A DNA stretch of 64,000 nucleotides, taken from a bacterium UBP2_UBA2255 (GTDB taxonomy: Bacteria > Edwardsbacteria > AC1 > EtOH8). Below, in pieces: positions 1 to 6,488 of this stretch. Positions within the stretch are counted from its first letter, which is position 1; every line of letters begins with the position of its first letter. The position numbers and the translations under genes are program-made. Location of the stretch: positions 1,732 through 65,731 of the forward strand of contig DDXR01000038.1 in assembly GCA_002347565.1 (NCBI GenBank), given 5' to 3'. The notes under the pieces are model-generated. The model made no database searches. It was not told the DNA's origin and saw only the letters and a list, made by a program, of their open reading frames with translations.

Positions 1-228
1 GTCGCAGTGCAGCTCGTCGCAATAGTGCCGGAGCTTGGCGGCGATCGCGGCGCGGTCGTCCGCCACGATCTCGGCCGCCGCGACCTCGATCTGGAGATCC
101 TTCAAACAGTCTTTGATCGCCGGACCGGCAGTATCAATGCGCTCGCCCCTGGACCCCTTGTCGGAGACGGTGAGAATGGCGATCCTGATGGATCCTTGCC
201 GCATGTCGCTGCGTCCAGGCACGGTCAC
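1..228 (-). CDS. mogA: Molybdopterin adenylyltransferase MogA/MoaB, N-terminal part only
   Basis: The gene runs off the left edge; about 76 N-terminal residues are visible. From a GTG at 228 it reads through IRIAILTVSDKGSRGE and DTAGPAI, the hallmark start of the MoaB/MogA fold that adenylylates molybdopterin before molybdate insertion. The GTG overlaps the stop of the upstream gene (GTGA), so coupled translation is likely; an in-frame ATG lies at 204. It is the last visible member of a molybdenum-cofactor cluster (moaA, moaC, MOSC). The family match is clear from the visible motif; whether it is MogA or the bifunctional MoaB type cannot be told without the C-terminus. Confidence 0.85.
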   Translation of the reverse strand, partial: MTVPGRSDMRQGSIRIAILTVSDKGSRGERIDTAGPAIKDCLKDLQIEVAAAEIVADDRAAIAAKLRHYCDELHCD

Positions 229-779
229 TGCCACGTGATGTCGTATCGGGTCGCTCTCTTCGCCGGGTTCGTGATGGTGAACCCCGTGCGGGAGCTGCCG
301 CAGATCTCCAGCGCCCGTTCGATCCAGCCCGCCACATGGTGGTCGAACTCCGCGCATGCCGGCTCGATGTCCTGCAGCAGGAGCACCGCGCCGTTGCCGT
401 TGCTCTCCAGCACCCGGGCCGTGGACCCGTCGTAGTAGGACCGCCACAGGGAAGCGGTGTTCTTGACCAGGGACTGCGGGCTGGCCACCTTGATGAACAC
501 CCGGTACACGCCCCGCAGGTTGGTCTCGGCGGTGTACCGTCCCTCCTGCCAGGCGCCGTCGCTGTTGCCGCCATAGAACATCCGGCCCATCGCCACCAGC
601 GGCTGCTGCATCGCGTCCTCGAACGGATACCACCGGCTGGGCAGCAAGCCCTGGGCGAAGACGGCCTGCGACGCCGGCGGCAGCGATTCCAGCCAGCGCC
701 GGCATCCCTCGCTGCCGTGGGTCTCAGTGATGTAATCCTTCAGCGCCTTGACGGTCGTGCCCTTGGCCTGCATACGCAT
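225..779 (-). CDS. DUF2378-like protein (function unknown)
   Basis: This 184-residue soluble protein has no signal peptide or membrane segment. The middle, VYRVFIKVASPQSLVKN followed by LWRSYYD, resembles the DUF2378/TIGR02265 family, first described in Myxococcales, in which a region of this type precedes a short beta-rich C-terminus. The family assignment is by eye and only moderately sure, and no biochemical role is known. It lies between the MOSC-domain gene (24 nt upstream) and mogA (4-nt GTGA overlap), so it is probably co-transcribed with cofactor genes, though nothing in its sequence suggests pterin or molybdenum binding. AAGG directly precedes the ATG. Confidence 0.6.
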   Translation of the reverse strand: MRMQAKGTTVKALKDYITETHGSEGCRRWLESLPPASQAVFAQGLLPSRWYPFEDAMQQPLVAMGRMFYGGNSDGAWQEGRYTAETNLRGVYRVFIKVASPQSLVKNTASLWRSYYDGSTARVLESNGNGAVLLLQDIEPACAEFDHHVAGWIERALEICGSSRTGFTITNPAKRATRYDITWQ

Positions 780-803
780 CCTTATAATAAGACCATTTTA
801 GTC

Positions 804-1247
804 CTATTTATCGCCCGCGACCGATATCGCGTCGCCGGCCCGGACCTCCCCGCCCGCGATCACCCTGGCGAACACGCCCTCGCGCGGCATCACGCAGTCG
901 CCCACCTGACGCTTGATGGCGCAGCCGTCGTGGCACTCCTTGCCGATCTGGGTGATCTCCAGCACCACGGCTGCCCCCACCGTCAGCCGCTGGCCGATCG
1001 CCAGCGCCTTGAGGTCGATCCCCCGCACCGTCAGGTTCTCGCCGAAGTCGCCGGGACCGAGCTCGACGCCCCGGCCCCGCATGGTGTCCACGCTCTCGTC
1101 GGCCAGCAGGCTGACCTGGCGGTGCCAGTCCCCGGCGTGGGCGTCGCCCTCGATGCCATGGCCGGGCCGCAGCAGGGCGCGTCCCGCGTCCCGCTTCTTC
1201 TCGCCCTTGCGTCCGCTGACGCAGACCGCGATGACCGTTCCCATCAT
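804..1247 (-). CDS. MOSC-domain protein
   Basis: This 147-residue protein is a stand-alone MOSC domain, the C-terminal sulfurase-type domain of molybdenum cofactor sulfurases. Visible family features are the GIEGDAHAG segment near residue 31, FGENLTVRGI near 68, and the conserved cysteine region IGKECHDGCAI near 101, followed by VMPREGVFARV. Stand-alone MOSC proteins are thought to move sulfur onto molybdenum cofactor or bind it, and they often sit in moa/mog operons, as here. Two ATG codons are in tandem at 1247 and 1244. It is separated from moaC by a repeat-filled gap of 145 nt. Confidence 0.9.
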   Translation of the reverse strand: MMGTVIAVCVSGRKGEKKRDAGRALLRPGHGIEGDAHAGDWHRQVSLLADESVDTMRGRGVELGPGDFGENLTVRGIDLKALAIGQRLTVGAAVVLEITQIGKECHDGCAIKRQVGDCVMPREGVFARVIAGGEVRAGDAISVAGDK

Positions 1248-1254
1248 ATGTCCT

Positions 1255-1384
1255 GGGCGGATCGCGATCCGCCCCTACGGTTCGTATTGATGTCAATATC
1301 CATCATTGGGACCGGACGATTCGCGAATCGCCCCGACCGGTGTTTCCCTCTCCGCACCGGGGAGGGATCGAGGGAGGGGTTATA
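1255..1384. repeat. Composite palindromic repeat between MOSC gene and moaC
   Basis: The gap holds three palindromes in a row. Positions 1255-1274 are a perfect 20-bp palindrome (GGGCGGATCG and its complement). Positions 1318-1329 are a 12-bp palindrome, GATTCGCGAATC. Positions 1346-1366 form a CCCTCTCCG/CGGGGAGGG hairpin with one mismatch, followed by a trailing AGGGAGGGGT. The first and last parts recur in the same order at 3932-3998, so this is a dispersed repeat and not a gene-specific regulator. It could act as a transcript-stabilising or terminating hairpin. Confidence 0.75.
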
Positions 1385-1392
1385 ATGAGGAT

Positions 1393-1893
1393 TCATCGCT
1401 TCCACGTCCCGCTCTTTCCGCCGCGCTTCTCCACCAGCATGATGTCCGTGATCGCCATGCCGCGGTCGGCCGCCTTGGCCATGTCGTAGACCGTCAGGCA
1501 GGCCGCGGCCGCCGCGGTCAGCGCCTCCATCTCGGCGCCGGTGCGGTCGCGGCAGGCCACCCGCGCCGTGACCACGATCCGCGAGCGCCGGGCGTCGACG
1601 GCGAACACCACGTCGACATTGGTCAGCCCGATGGGGTGGCACAACGGGATCAGCGCCGACGCCCCCTTGGCCGCCTGGATGCCGGCGATCCGGGCCACCG
1701 ACAGCACGTCGCCCTTGGCGATCTTGTTGCGCTCGATCAGCCGCAGCGTCGCCGGCTTCATGCTGACCGTGCCGCTGGCCACGGCCACGCGCAGGGTCTT
1801 CCGTTTCGCGCTGATGTCGACCATCTTGGCGCGTCCCGCGCCATCGACATGCGACAGCCGCGCATTTTTCATTTTGCGTTTGTCATTTTTCAT
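1393..1893 (-). CDS. moaC: Cyclic pyranopterin monophosphate synthase MoaC
   Basis: MoaC converts the MoaA product (3',8-cyclo-GTP) to cyclic pyranopterin monophosphate, the first stable intermediate of molybdopterin synthesis. The 166-residue protein has the family core AKMVDISAK, then LIPLCHPIGLTNVDV, then GAEMEALTAAAAA and the C-terminal YDMAKAADRGM. The ATG at 1893 is supported by GGGAGG about 10 nt upstream. The first 10 codons are encoded by an A-rich repeat (1862-1897); a second ATG at 1872 would give an N-terminus closer to the usual MoaC length. It lies 6 nt after moaA. Confidence 0.95.
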   Translation of the reverse strand: MKNDKRKMKNARLSHVDGAGRAKMVDISAKRKTLRVAVASGTVSMKPATLRLIERNKIAKGDVLSVARIAGIQAAKGASALIPLCHPIGLTNVDVVFAVDARRSRIVVTARVACRDRTGAEMEALTAAAAACLTVYDMAKAADRGMAITDIMLVEKRGGKSGTWKR

Positions 1894-1897
1894 TTTG
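1862..1897. repeat. A/T-rich short repeat at the moaC start
   Basis: On the plus strand the unit CATTTTTCATTTTG-like occurs twice with a 7-nt separator. Read on the minus strand it encodes MKNDKRKMKN, the first residues of MoaC, so it provides both possible start codons. It differs sharply in composition from the surrounding 65% GC sequence and resembles other short repeats in this window (3083, 4057, 21653, 45551). Confidence 0.55.
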
Positions 1898-1899
1898 GC

Positions 1900-2877
1900 T
1901 CAGCCTCCCACCTCGGCCATGCAGCGCGTTTCCGGCACTGGTCCAGTCTCCATGGCGTGGGCGGCCGGCTTGAGCCGCATCGCCTCGTAGAACACCCGCT
2001 TCAGGTCGTCCCCGCGCTGGCCCTTGCGCACCGGCACCCTGATGTTGATCTCGTTCCTGCCGGCCAGGCAGGGCTTGAGGAACCCGTCGGCCGTCAGCCG
2101 CAGCCGGTTGCAGCGGCGGCAGAACTTCTCCGACAGCGGCGCGATGAAGCCGACCGTTGCTGCGCTGCCCGGGATCTGGTGGACCGAGGCCGCGGCCCGG
2201 GCGTCGGCGCTCTGCGCCGGGACCAGCGTGGCCGCCCGCTCGGCCGCCTGCCGGATCTCCCGCGCCGGCACCACCTTGCCGGGCTCCCAGAACGCGTTGC
2301 CCACCGGCATGAACTCGATGAACCGCAAATGCAGCGCCTTGTCCGTCGCCAGGCGCACGAAATCGACCACCTCGTCGTCGTTGTAGCCGCGGATCACGAC
2401 CACGTTGAGCTTGACCTGGGAGAAGCCCGCGGCCAGCGCGGCGTCGATCCCCGCCATCACCTGCCGCCAGCCGTCGCTCCCGGTCATGGCCGCGAACCGC
2501 TCCGGCCGCAGCGTGTCCAGGCTGACGTTGACCCGCATCAGCCCGGCCTGCCGCAGCTCCCCGGCGTGGCCGGCCAGCAGCGTGCCGTTGGTGGTCATCG
2601 CCAGGTCGGCGATGCCCGGCACCGCGGCCAGCATCCGCACCAGGCCGGCGACGCCGCGCCGCACCAGCGGCTCACCGCCGGTCAGCCGCGCCTTGGTGAT
2701 CCCCAGCGCCGCCCCGGCCGCCACGATCGCTTCGATCTCCTCGAAGGTCAGCAGGTCCTCGTGGCGCTTGAGCGGCACGCCGTCCGGCGGCATGCAGTAG
2801 CGGCAGCGCAGGTTGCAGCGGTCGGTGACCGAGATCCGCAGGTAGTTGATCCTGCGGCCGTGCTGGTCGGTCAGCAT
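1900..2877 (-). CDS. moaA: GTP 3',8-cyclase MoaA (radical SAM)
   Basis: MoaA is the radical SAM enzyme that converts GTP to 3',8-cyclo-7,8-dihydro-GTP in the first committed step of molybdopterin synthesis. The 325-residue sequence has the N-terminal [4Fe-4S] motif CNLRCRYC near residue 21, the RLTGGEPLVRRG segment, and the C-terminal second cluster motif CRRCNRLRLTADG with a later FLKPCL. It ends in Gly-Gly, the conserved MoaA tail that enters the active site. All catalytic features seen are intact. It follows the small sulfur-carrier gene by 7 nt. Confidence 0.97.
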   Translation of the reverse strand: MLTDQHGRRINYLRISVTDRCNLRCRYCMPPDGVPLKRHEDLLTFEEIEAIVAAGAALGITKARLTGGEPLVRRGVAGLVRMLAAVPGIADLAMTTNGTLLAGHAGELRQAGLMRVNVSLDTLRPERFAAMTGSDGWRQVMAGIDAALAAGFSQVKLNVVVIRGYNDDEVVDFVRLATDKALHLRFIEFMPVGNAFWEPGKVVPAREIRQAAERAATLVPAQSADARAAASVHQIPGSAATVGFIAPLSEKFCRRCNRLRLTADGFLKPCLAGRNEINIRVPVRKGQRGDDLKRVFYEAMRLKPAAHAMETGPVPETRCMAEVGG

Positions 2878-2884
2878 CGCCCGC

Positions 2885-3082
2885 TCAGCCGCCGGTGATG
2901 AGGTGGATGACCGCGACGTCGTCGCGGTCGGCTATCGGCGCGGCCGGATAATCCTCCTCCCGAACGTGGGCGCCGTTGATCTGGACGATGATCATCGGGA
3001 ACACGTAGTTCTTCTCCTTGAGCAGCTGCGTGACGGTGAGGCCGGCATGCCACGGGTGCCTTTCGCCGTTGACGGTGATCAT
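2885..3082 (-). CDS. MoaD/ThiS-like sulfur carrier protein
   Basis: This is a 65-residue beta-grasp protein ending in ITGG, the C-terminal Gly-Gly that is adenylylated and thiocarboxylated in ThiS and MoaD. The length and the middle segment IIVQINGAHVREEDY fit ThiS slightly better than MoaD. Its position between moaA and a ThiF/MoeB-like activator suggests that it donates sulfur to molybdopterin, but a thiamine role is possible. Its ATG overlaps the stop of the ThiF-like gene (ATGA). No MoaE partner is visible in the window. Confidence 0.85.
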   Translation of the reverse strand: MITVNGERHPWHAGLTVTQLLKEKNYVFPMIIVQINGAHVREEDYPAAPIADRDDVAVIHLITGG

Positions 3083-3918
3083 CGGGATTTCGGATTTCGG
3101 GTTTGGGATTTCGGCATCCTCGGGTCGGGTCCAAGGATGATCTCCAGCGCCTGGTTGGCCTGCAGCATGGCGCAGGCGCCCACCCGCGGCGCCATCAGGC
3201 CGAAGCCGTGGCCGGCCTCGCTGGTCCCGTCCCCGCAGACGTGCAGGTTGCCGACCCGCCGCGTCCGCAGCAGGTCGTTGGCGCCGTAGCCCGCCATGCC
3301 GTTGCCGATCACCAGCGGGGTCTTCGGCAGCAGATCCAGCACGGCGTCGGCCAGCATCAGCTTCTGGCCGGCGCGGTCGAAGGCCTCGATCACCACGTCG
3401 GCGGCGCGGAACAGGGTCCTGACGTTCTCGCGCACGATGCGGACGCGGTGCTTCACGACCGTGACGTAGGGGTTGGCCCGCCTGATGTTCCCGGCCAGGG
3501 CGTCCACCTTGGCCTCGCCGATCTGGTCGACGCAGTACTGCTGGCGGTTGAGGTTCGAGGGCTCGACCACGTCGAAGTCCGCGATGATCAGCGTGCCGAC
3601 GCCGGCGCGGGCCAGCGCCATGGCCGCGGTCGAGCCCAGCCCCCCGCAGCCCGCGATGCCGACGCAGGCCTTCTTCAGCCGGGCGTGGACGCCCGGCGTG
3701 TGCCGCGCCGCCAGCAGGTGCTCCAGCTCCCGTTTGGAGGGCCGCTCACCCTTCTTGATCAGCACCACGCGGTCGTTGGCGGCCACCGTGTGCTCCATCA
3801 GGCAGGGAAAGCCGTTGAGGATGCACAGGTCCGCCCCGGGCTTGTGCTTCTTGACAAGCTCGGCCACCTTGGCCCCGGGCGTCACCGTGACCTTTTTCTC
3901 GTTGACGTAGATCTTCAT
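3079..3918 (-). CDS. thiF: ThiF/MoeB-type adenylyltransferase with N-terminal ThiS-like domain
   Basis: The protein (279 residues from ATG 3918) activates the C-terminal Gly-Gly of a sulfur carrier with ATP. Residues ~1-60 are a ThiS-like beta-grasp domain (MKIYVNEKKVTVTPGAKVAEL) without a terminal Gly-Gly. Residues ~75-275 are the Rossmann-type E1 domain with GIAGCGGLGSTAAM, IIADFDVVEPSNLNRQQY and GNGMAGYG. This layout matches the ThiF family 2 type (TIGR02354). No CxxC zinc pairs of classical MoeB are seen. The last 12 residues come from a short repeat at 3083-3115. It overlaps the carrier gene by 4 nt, which argues that they are partners. Confidence 0.85.
   Translation of the reverse strand: MKIYVNEKKVTVTPGAKVAELVKKHKPGADLCILNGFPCLMEHTVAANDRVVLIKKGERPSKRELEHLLAARHTPGVHARLKKACVGIAGCGGLGSTAAMALARAGVGTLIIADFDVVEPSNLNRQQYCVDQIGEAKVDALAGNIRRANPYVTVVKHRVRIVRENVRTLFRAADVVIEAFDRAGQKLMLADAVLDLLPKTPLVIGNGMAGYGANDLLRTRRVGNLHVCGDGTSEAGHGFGLMAPRVGACAMLQANQALEIILGPDPRMPKSQTRNPKSR
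3083..3115. repeat. GATTTCGG short repeat at the thiF 3' end
   Basis: GGGATTTCGG, GATTTCGGG and TTTGGGATTTCGG follow one another on the plus strand. On the minus strand they encode the last residues of the ThiF-like protein, MPKSQTRNPKSR, and reach exactly to the stop/start overlap with the next gene. The composition and repeat period differ from the flanks, so the native C-terminus has probably been extended or replaced. Confidence 0.6.
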
Positions 3919-3931
3919 GCCATCACCATCC

Positions 3932-3998
3932 GGGCGAATCACGATTCGCCCCTACGAATGCCTTCCCTCTCCGTTGCGGGGAGGGACACAGGGAGGGG
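3932..3998. repeat. Composite palindromic repeat between purM and thiF
   Basis: Positions 3932-3951 are an inverted repeat (GGGCGAATC, 2-nt centre, GATTCGCCC). Positions 3965-3985 are a CCCTCTCCG/GGGGAGGG hairpin, and 3986-3998 are a trailing AGGGAGGGG. The order is the same as at 1255-1384. It fills the purM-thiF gap and ends at the purM stop codon, so it may end or stabilise the purM transcript. Confidence 0.75.
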
Positions 3999-5021
3999 TC
4001 ACGTGAGGACGACGCGCCGCTTGCCCTTTACCACCCGCCCGATCTGGTACGCCCTTGTTTTCGCCGTTTTCAACATTTTCATCGTTTTCGCCGCTTCCGC
4101 CGGGGCAGCAATGATCACGAACCCGATCCCCATGTTGAACGCTCGGTACATCTCGTCCTGCGGCACGCCGCCCTGCTCCTGCAGCAGCTCGAAAATGGGC
4201 GGTACCGGCCACGAGCCCAGCGTGATCTCCACGCCGCAGTCCGGCGGTAGCACCCGCGGGATGTTGTCCAGAAAACCCCCGCCGGTGATGTGCGCCATGC
4301 CCTTGACGAGGTTCTTCTCCAGCAGCGGCGCCACGGGTTTCAGGAACGACGGGTGCACCGCCAGCAGCGCCTTGCCGACGGTGGTCTTCAGCTCCGGCAG
4401 GTACGTCGTGACCTTGTGGCCGCATTTGTCGAGCAGTATCTTCCGGGCCAGGGAGTAGCCGTTGGTCTGCAGGCCGTTGGTGCCCAGACCGATCACCACG
4501 TCGCCGGGCCTGATCGCTTTTCCCGTGATCAGTTTCTTGCGCTCGACCACGCCCACGATGAAGCCGGCCAGGTCGTAGTCCTCGTCCGCGTACATGCCGG
4601 GCATCTCGGCGGTCTCGCCGCCCACCAGCGAGCAGCCGTTCTCGCGGCAGGCCTGGGCGAATCCCGTAACGATCGCTTCCAGGATCGTGGGATCGAGCCT
4701 CCCGAACGCCGCGTAGTCCATGAAGAACAGCGGCCGCGCCCCCTGCACCAGGATGTCGTTGACGCAGTGGTTGACCAGGTCCTGCCCCACCGTGCCGTGC
4801 GAGTTAGCCAATATCGCGACCTTGAGCTTGGTGCCCACGCCGTCGCAGGAGCTGACCAGCACGGGCTGTTGGTAGCCCTTGAGGCTGCCGTCGAACAGCG
4901 CGCCGAAGCCGCCGATGCCGGACAGCACGCTCTTCGTGAACGTGGACCGCACGATGGACTTGATCCGCCGCACCGACTCGGCGCCGGCGTCGATGTTCAC
5001 TCCCGCGTCCTTATAACGCAT
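3999..5021 (-). CDS. purM: Phosphoribosylformylglycinamidine cyclo-ligase PurM (AIR synthetase)
   Basis: PurM closes the imidazole ring of AIR in purine synthesis, using ATP. From the ATG at 5021 the protein has 340 residues, the normal length. It shows YKDAGVNIDAG at the N-terminus, FGALFDG, VSSCDGVGTKLKVA, GGETAEMPGMY, NGLQTNGYSLAR and AHITGGGFLDNIPR. The C-terminal helix AAKTMKMLKTAKTRAYQIG is encoded by a 9-bp-period repeat (4057-4092) yet keeps the expected length and frame. It is the first gene of the block that continues into the thiF-moa genes, although repeats separate it from them. Confidence 0.97.
   Translation of the reverse strand: MRYKDAGVNIDAGAESVRRIKSIVRSTFTKSVLSGIGGFGALFDGSLKGYQQPVLVSSCDGVGTKLKVAILANSHGTVGQDLVNHCVNDILVQGARPLFFMDYAAFGRLDPTILEAIVTGFAQACRENGCSLVGGETAEMPGMYADEDYDLAGFIVGVVERKKLITGKAIRPGDVVIGLGTNGLQTNGYSLARKILLDKCGHKVTTYLPELKTTVGKALLAVHPSFLKPVAPLLEKNLVKGMAHITGGGFLDNIPRVLPPDCGVEITLGSWPVPPIFELLQEQGGVPQDEMYRAFNMGIGFVIIAAPAEAAKTMKMLKTAKTRAYQIGRVVKGKRRVVLT
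4057..4092. repeat. Four 9-bp tandem units inside purM
   Basis: The plus strand reads GTTTTCGCC, GTTTTCAAC, ATTTTCATC and GTTTTCGCC with no gaps. The units lie wholly within the purM coding region near its C-terminus and are read as TMKMLKTAKT on the minus strand. A 9-bp period keeps the frame. Confidence 0.75.
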
Positions 5022-5051
5022 GCGTTCCCTCGCGTCAATCCCGCCCTTGTT

Positions 5052-5104
5052 GTCATTCCAGCGAAAGCTGGAATCCAGGGATAAATCCCGGCGGGAATCC
5101 AGTG
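5052..5104. repeat. GTCATTCCAGC...GGAATCCAG dispersed palindrome
   Basis: Positions 5055-5074 form a perfect stem (ATTCCAGC, loop GAAA, GCTGGAAT). The surrounding GTCATTCC...GGAATCCAGGG is a repeat type seen in many bacterial genomes. A partial second copy (CGGCGGGAATCCAGTG) follows at 5089-5104 and runs into the end of the methyltransferase gene. It fills the gap between that gene and purM. Confidence 0.7.
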
Positions 5105-5776
5105 TCACTTCCTGGCGAATGCGATCAGGTCGTCCTGCGTGCCCGGATTGGATCTGACCTCGTGCCTTGCTAGTGAAAAACCGGCGTCGGTGATCTCCTT
5201 CAGTATGTCCTCGGGCTTGCCGAGATACCTTCGGGCGACGCCGCTCCATACCATGCATCGGGTAGCGGGGTCGTATTGTTTCACGACATCAGGCTCCTTG
5301 GGCTCCCCGCACATGGTGCTGACGTACAGCAGCCCGCCGGGTTTGAGCACCCGATAGGTTTCGGATAATACTTTCTTCCGGTCATCGCCGATGATGCAGT
5401 GCAGGCAGTGCCCGTCGACCACCGCGTCGAAGGAATCCTCATCCCAATGGGACAGGTCCGTGACACTGCCCTGAACGAACTCGACCGCAAGGCCGTGCTG
5501 TATGGCCTTCTCCCTGGCCCAGGCCACGGCGGTGGGGGATATCTCGATGCCAGCGGACCGGTATCCCCGCTCCGCGAAGAGCAACGCCACGTCGCCGGCG
5601 CCGCTGCCGAGCTCGAGGATCGATCCCGACCGCGGGAACGATGGGTCCGCGATCGACCGCTCGATCTCCGATTTCCAGACCAGCCACTGGGCATCGTCGT
5701 CCCATCCGCGCTGTCCCTGCTGTCTGCGCTGCCGGTACAGCCGGTCATGGCCAGGGTAGTCGGTTTTCAGCGTCAC
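5105..5776 (-). CDS. Class I SAM-dependent methyltransferase
   Basis: This 223-residue soluble protein has the full methyltransferase pattern: motif I ILELGSGAGDVALLFAERG near residue 53, the acidic end of strand 2 (SAGIEIS), motif II SFDAVVDGHCLHCI, and motif III RVLKPGGLLYVSTMCG. The substrate cannot be read from sequence. The start is a GTG at 5776. The best Shine-Dalgarno match (GAGGT, about 8 nt upstream) lies within the dispersed repeat at 5778-5826, so a repeat copy appears to supply the ribosome-binding site. Confidence 0.85.
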   Translation of the reverse strand: MTLKTDYPGHDRLYRQRRQQGQRGWDDDAQWLVWKSEIERSIADPSFPRSGSILELGSGAGDVALLFAERGYRSAGIEISPTAVAWAREKAIQHGLAVEFVQGSVTDLSHWDEDSFDAVVDGHCLHCIIGDDRKKVLSETYRVLKPGGLLYVSTMCGEPKEPDVVKQYDPATRCMVWSGVARRYLGKPEDILKEITDAGFSLARHEVRSNPGTQDDLIAFARK

Positions 5777-5777
5777 T

Positions 5778-5826
5778 GTTCCGACCTCACCTCTGCCCCT
5801 CTCCAGTTGAATCTGGCGACGGGTGC
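5778..5826. repeat. 49-bp dispersed repeat, copy 1 (left of the GNAT gene)
   Basis: It starts GTTCCGACCTCACCTCTGCC and ends in CTGGCGACGGGTGC. It is identical at 46 of 49 positions to 6440-6488 in the same orientation, and the two copies bracket the GNAT gene. An internal imperfect hairpin (CCCCTCTCCAG/CTGGCGACGGG) is visible. Confidence 0.85.
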
Positions 5827-5835
5827 GTCATCACC

Positions 5836-6414
5836 TTATCTTTCTCGCGCTCGTTCATAATCCTGCCGCAGCATGCCGTACTTAATCGAGTCGACGTATC
5901 TGCCGCCGTAGAAGAACTGCTGCCGCGCGATGCCTTCTTTGACGAAACCGAGTTTTTCGTTTAACGATGGTGTGCCCTTGTTAAGGCCGTGGCTCGTCGC
6001 TTCGATACGTCGCAGCCCCATATCCTCGAAAGCAAAGCGCAACAGCATTCTTGCGGCCTCGGATCCAAACCCCTTGCGGCGATTGATTGCATCGCCGATA
6101 AACAAGCCGAACGCCGCTTTACGCTCGTAGGGGTCGATGCCGTCGAGGCTGATGTTCCCGATGTATGTACCGCTCGATTTCAATATGATGCTTAGGAAGA
6201 CCCTCGTTTTTCCGTCGCAGCTCATCAACAGCTTGTCGAACCCATCCTTGAACTTCGCCAGCGAGACCGGCTGCAGATACGAACCGACCAGGTCGACGAA
6301 TTCCTTGTCGTGGAACCAGCGGTAGGTGCTCTCCAGGTCGCACTCCGCCAGAGGCGTCAGGAACAGGCGTTTGCCGTCAAGAAATCGGATGCGAGACAGA
6401 TTCGCTTTGTTCAC
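5836..6414 (-). CDS. GNAT-family N-acetyltransferase (RimJ/RimL type)
   Basis: The 192-residue protein transfers an acetyl group from acetyl-CoA to an amine; the substrate is unknown. It follows the RimJ/RimL pattern: RLFLTPLAECDLEST at the start, YIGNISLDGIDPYERKAAFGL, the acetyl-CoA loop region RRKGFGSEAARMLLRFAFE, RRIEATSHGLNKGTPSLNEK and KLGFVKEGIARQQFFYGGRYVDSI. The GTG at 6414 is chosen because GGAGGT lies 9 nt upstream; the frame stays open further upstream but is not GNAT-like there. Direct repeat copies at 5778-5826 and 6440-6488 flank the gene, so it may have moved as a cassette. Confidence 0.85.
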   Translation of the reverse strand: MNKANLSRIRFLDGKRLFLTPLAECDLESTYRWFHDKEFVDLVGSYLQPVSLAKFKDGFDKLLMSCDGKTRVFLSIILKSSGTYIGNISLDGIDPYERKAAFGLFIGDAINRRKGFGSEAARMLLRFAFEDMGLRRIEATSHGLNKGTPSLNEKLGFVKEGIARQQFFYGGRYVDSIKYGMLRQDYERARER

Positions 6415-6439
6415 GTTTACATGACCTCCGCTCACCGTG

Positions 6440-6488
6440 GTTCCGACCTCACCCCTGCCCCTCTCCAGATGAATCTGGCGAGGGGTGC
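6440..6488. repeat. 49-bp dispersed repeat, copy 2 (end of the DUF559 gene)
   Basis: It is a direct copy of 5778-5826 (46 of 49 positions). Its first 22-bp arm (6445-6466) is an exact inverted match to 6891-6912. The copy encodes the last residues of the DUF559 protein (HPSPDSSGEGQG and the stop). Confidence 0.9.

Noticed and set aside
3919..3998. TPP or Moco riboswitch before the thiF-moa genes.
   Set aside because: The gap is filled by dispersed palindromes, and no THI-box or Moco-RNA core is visible.
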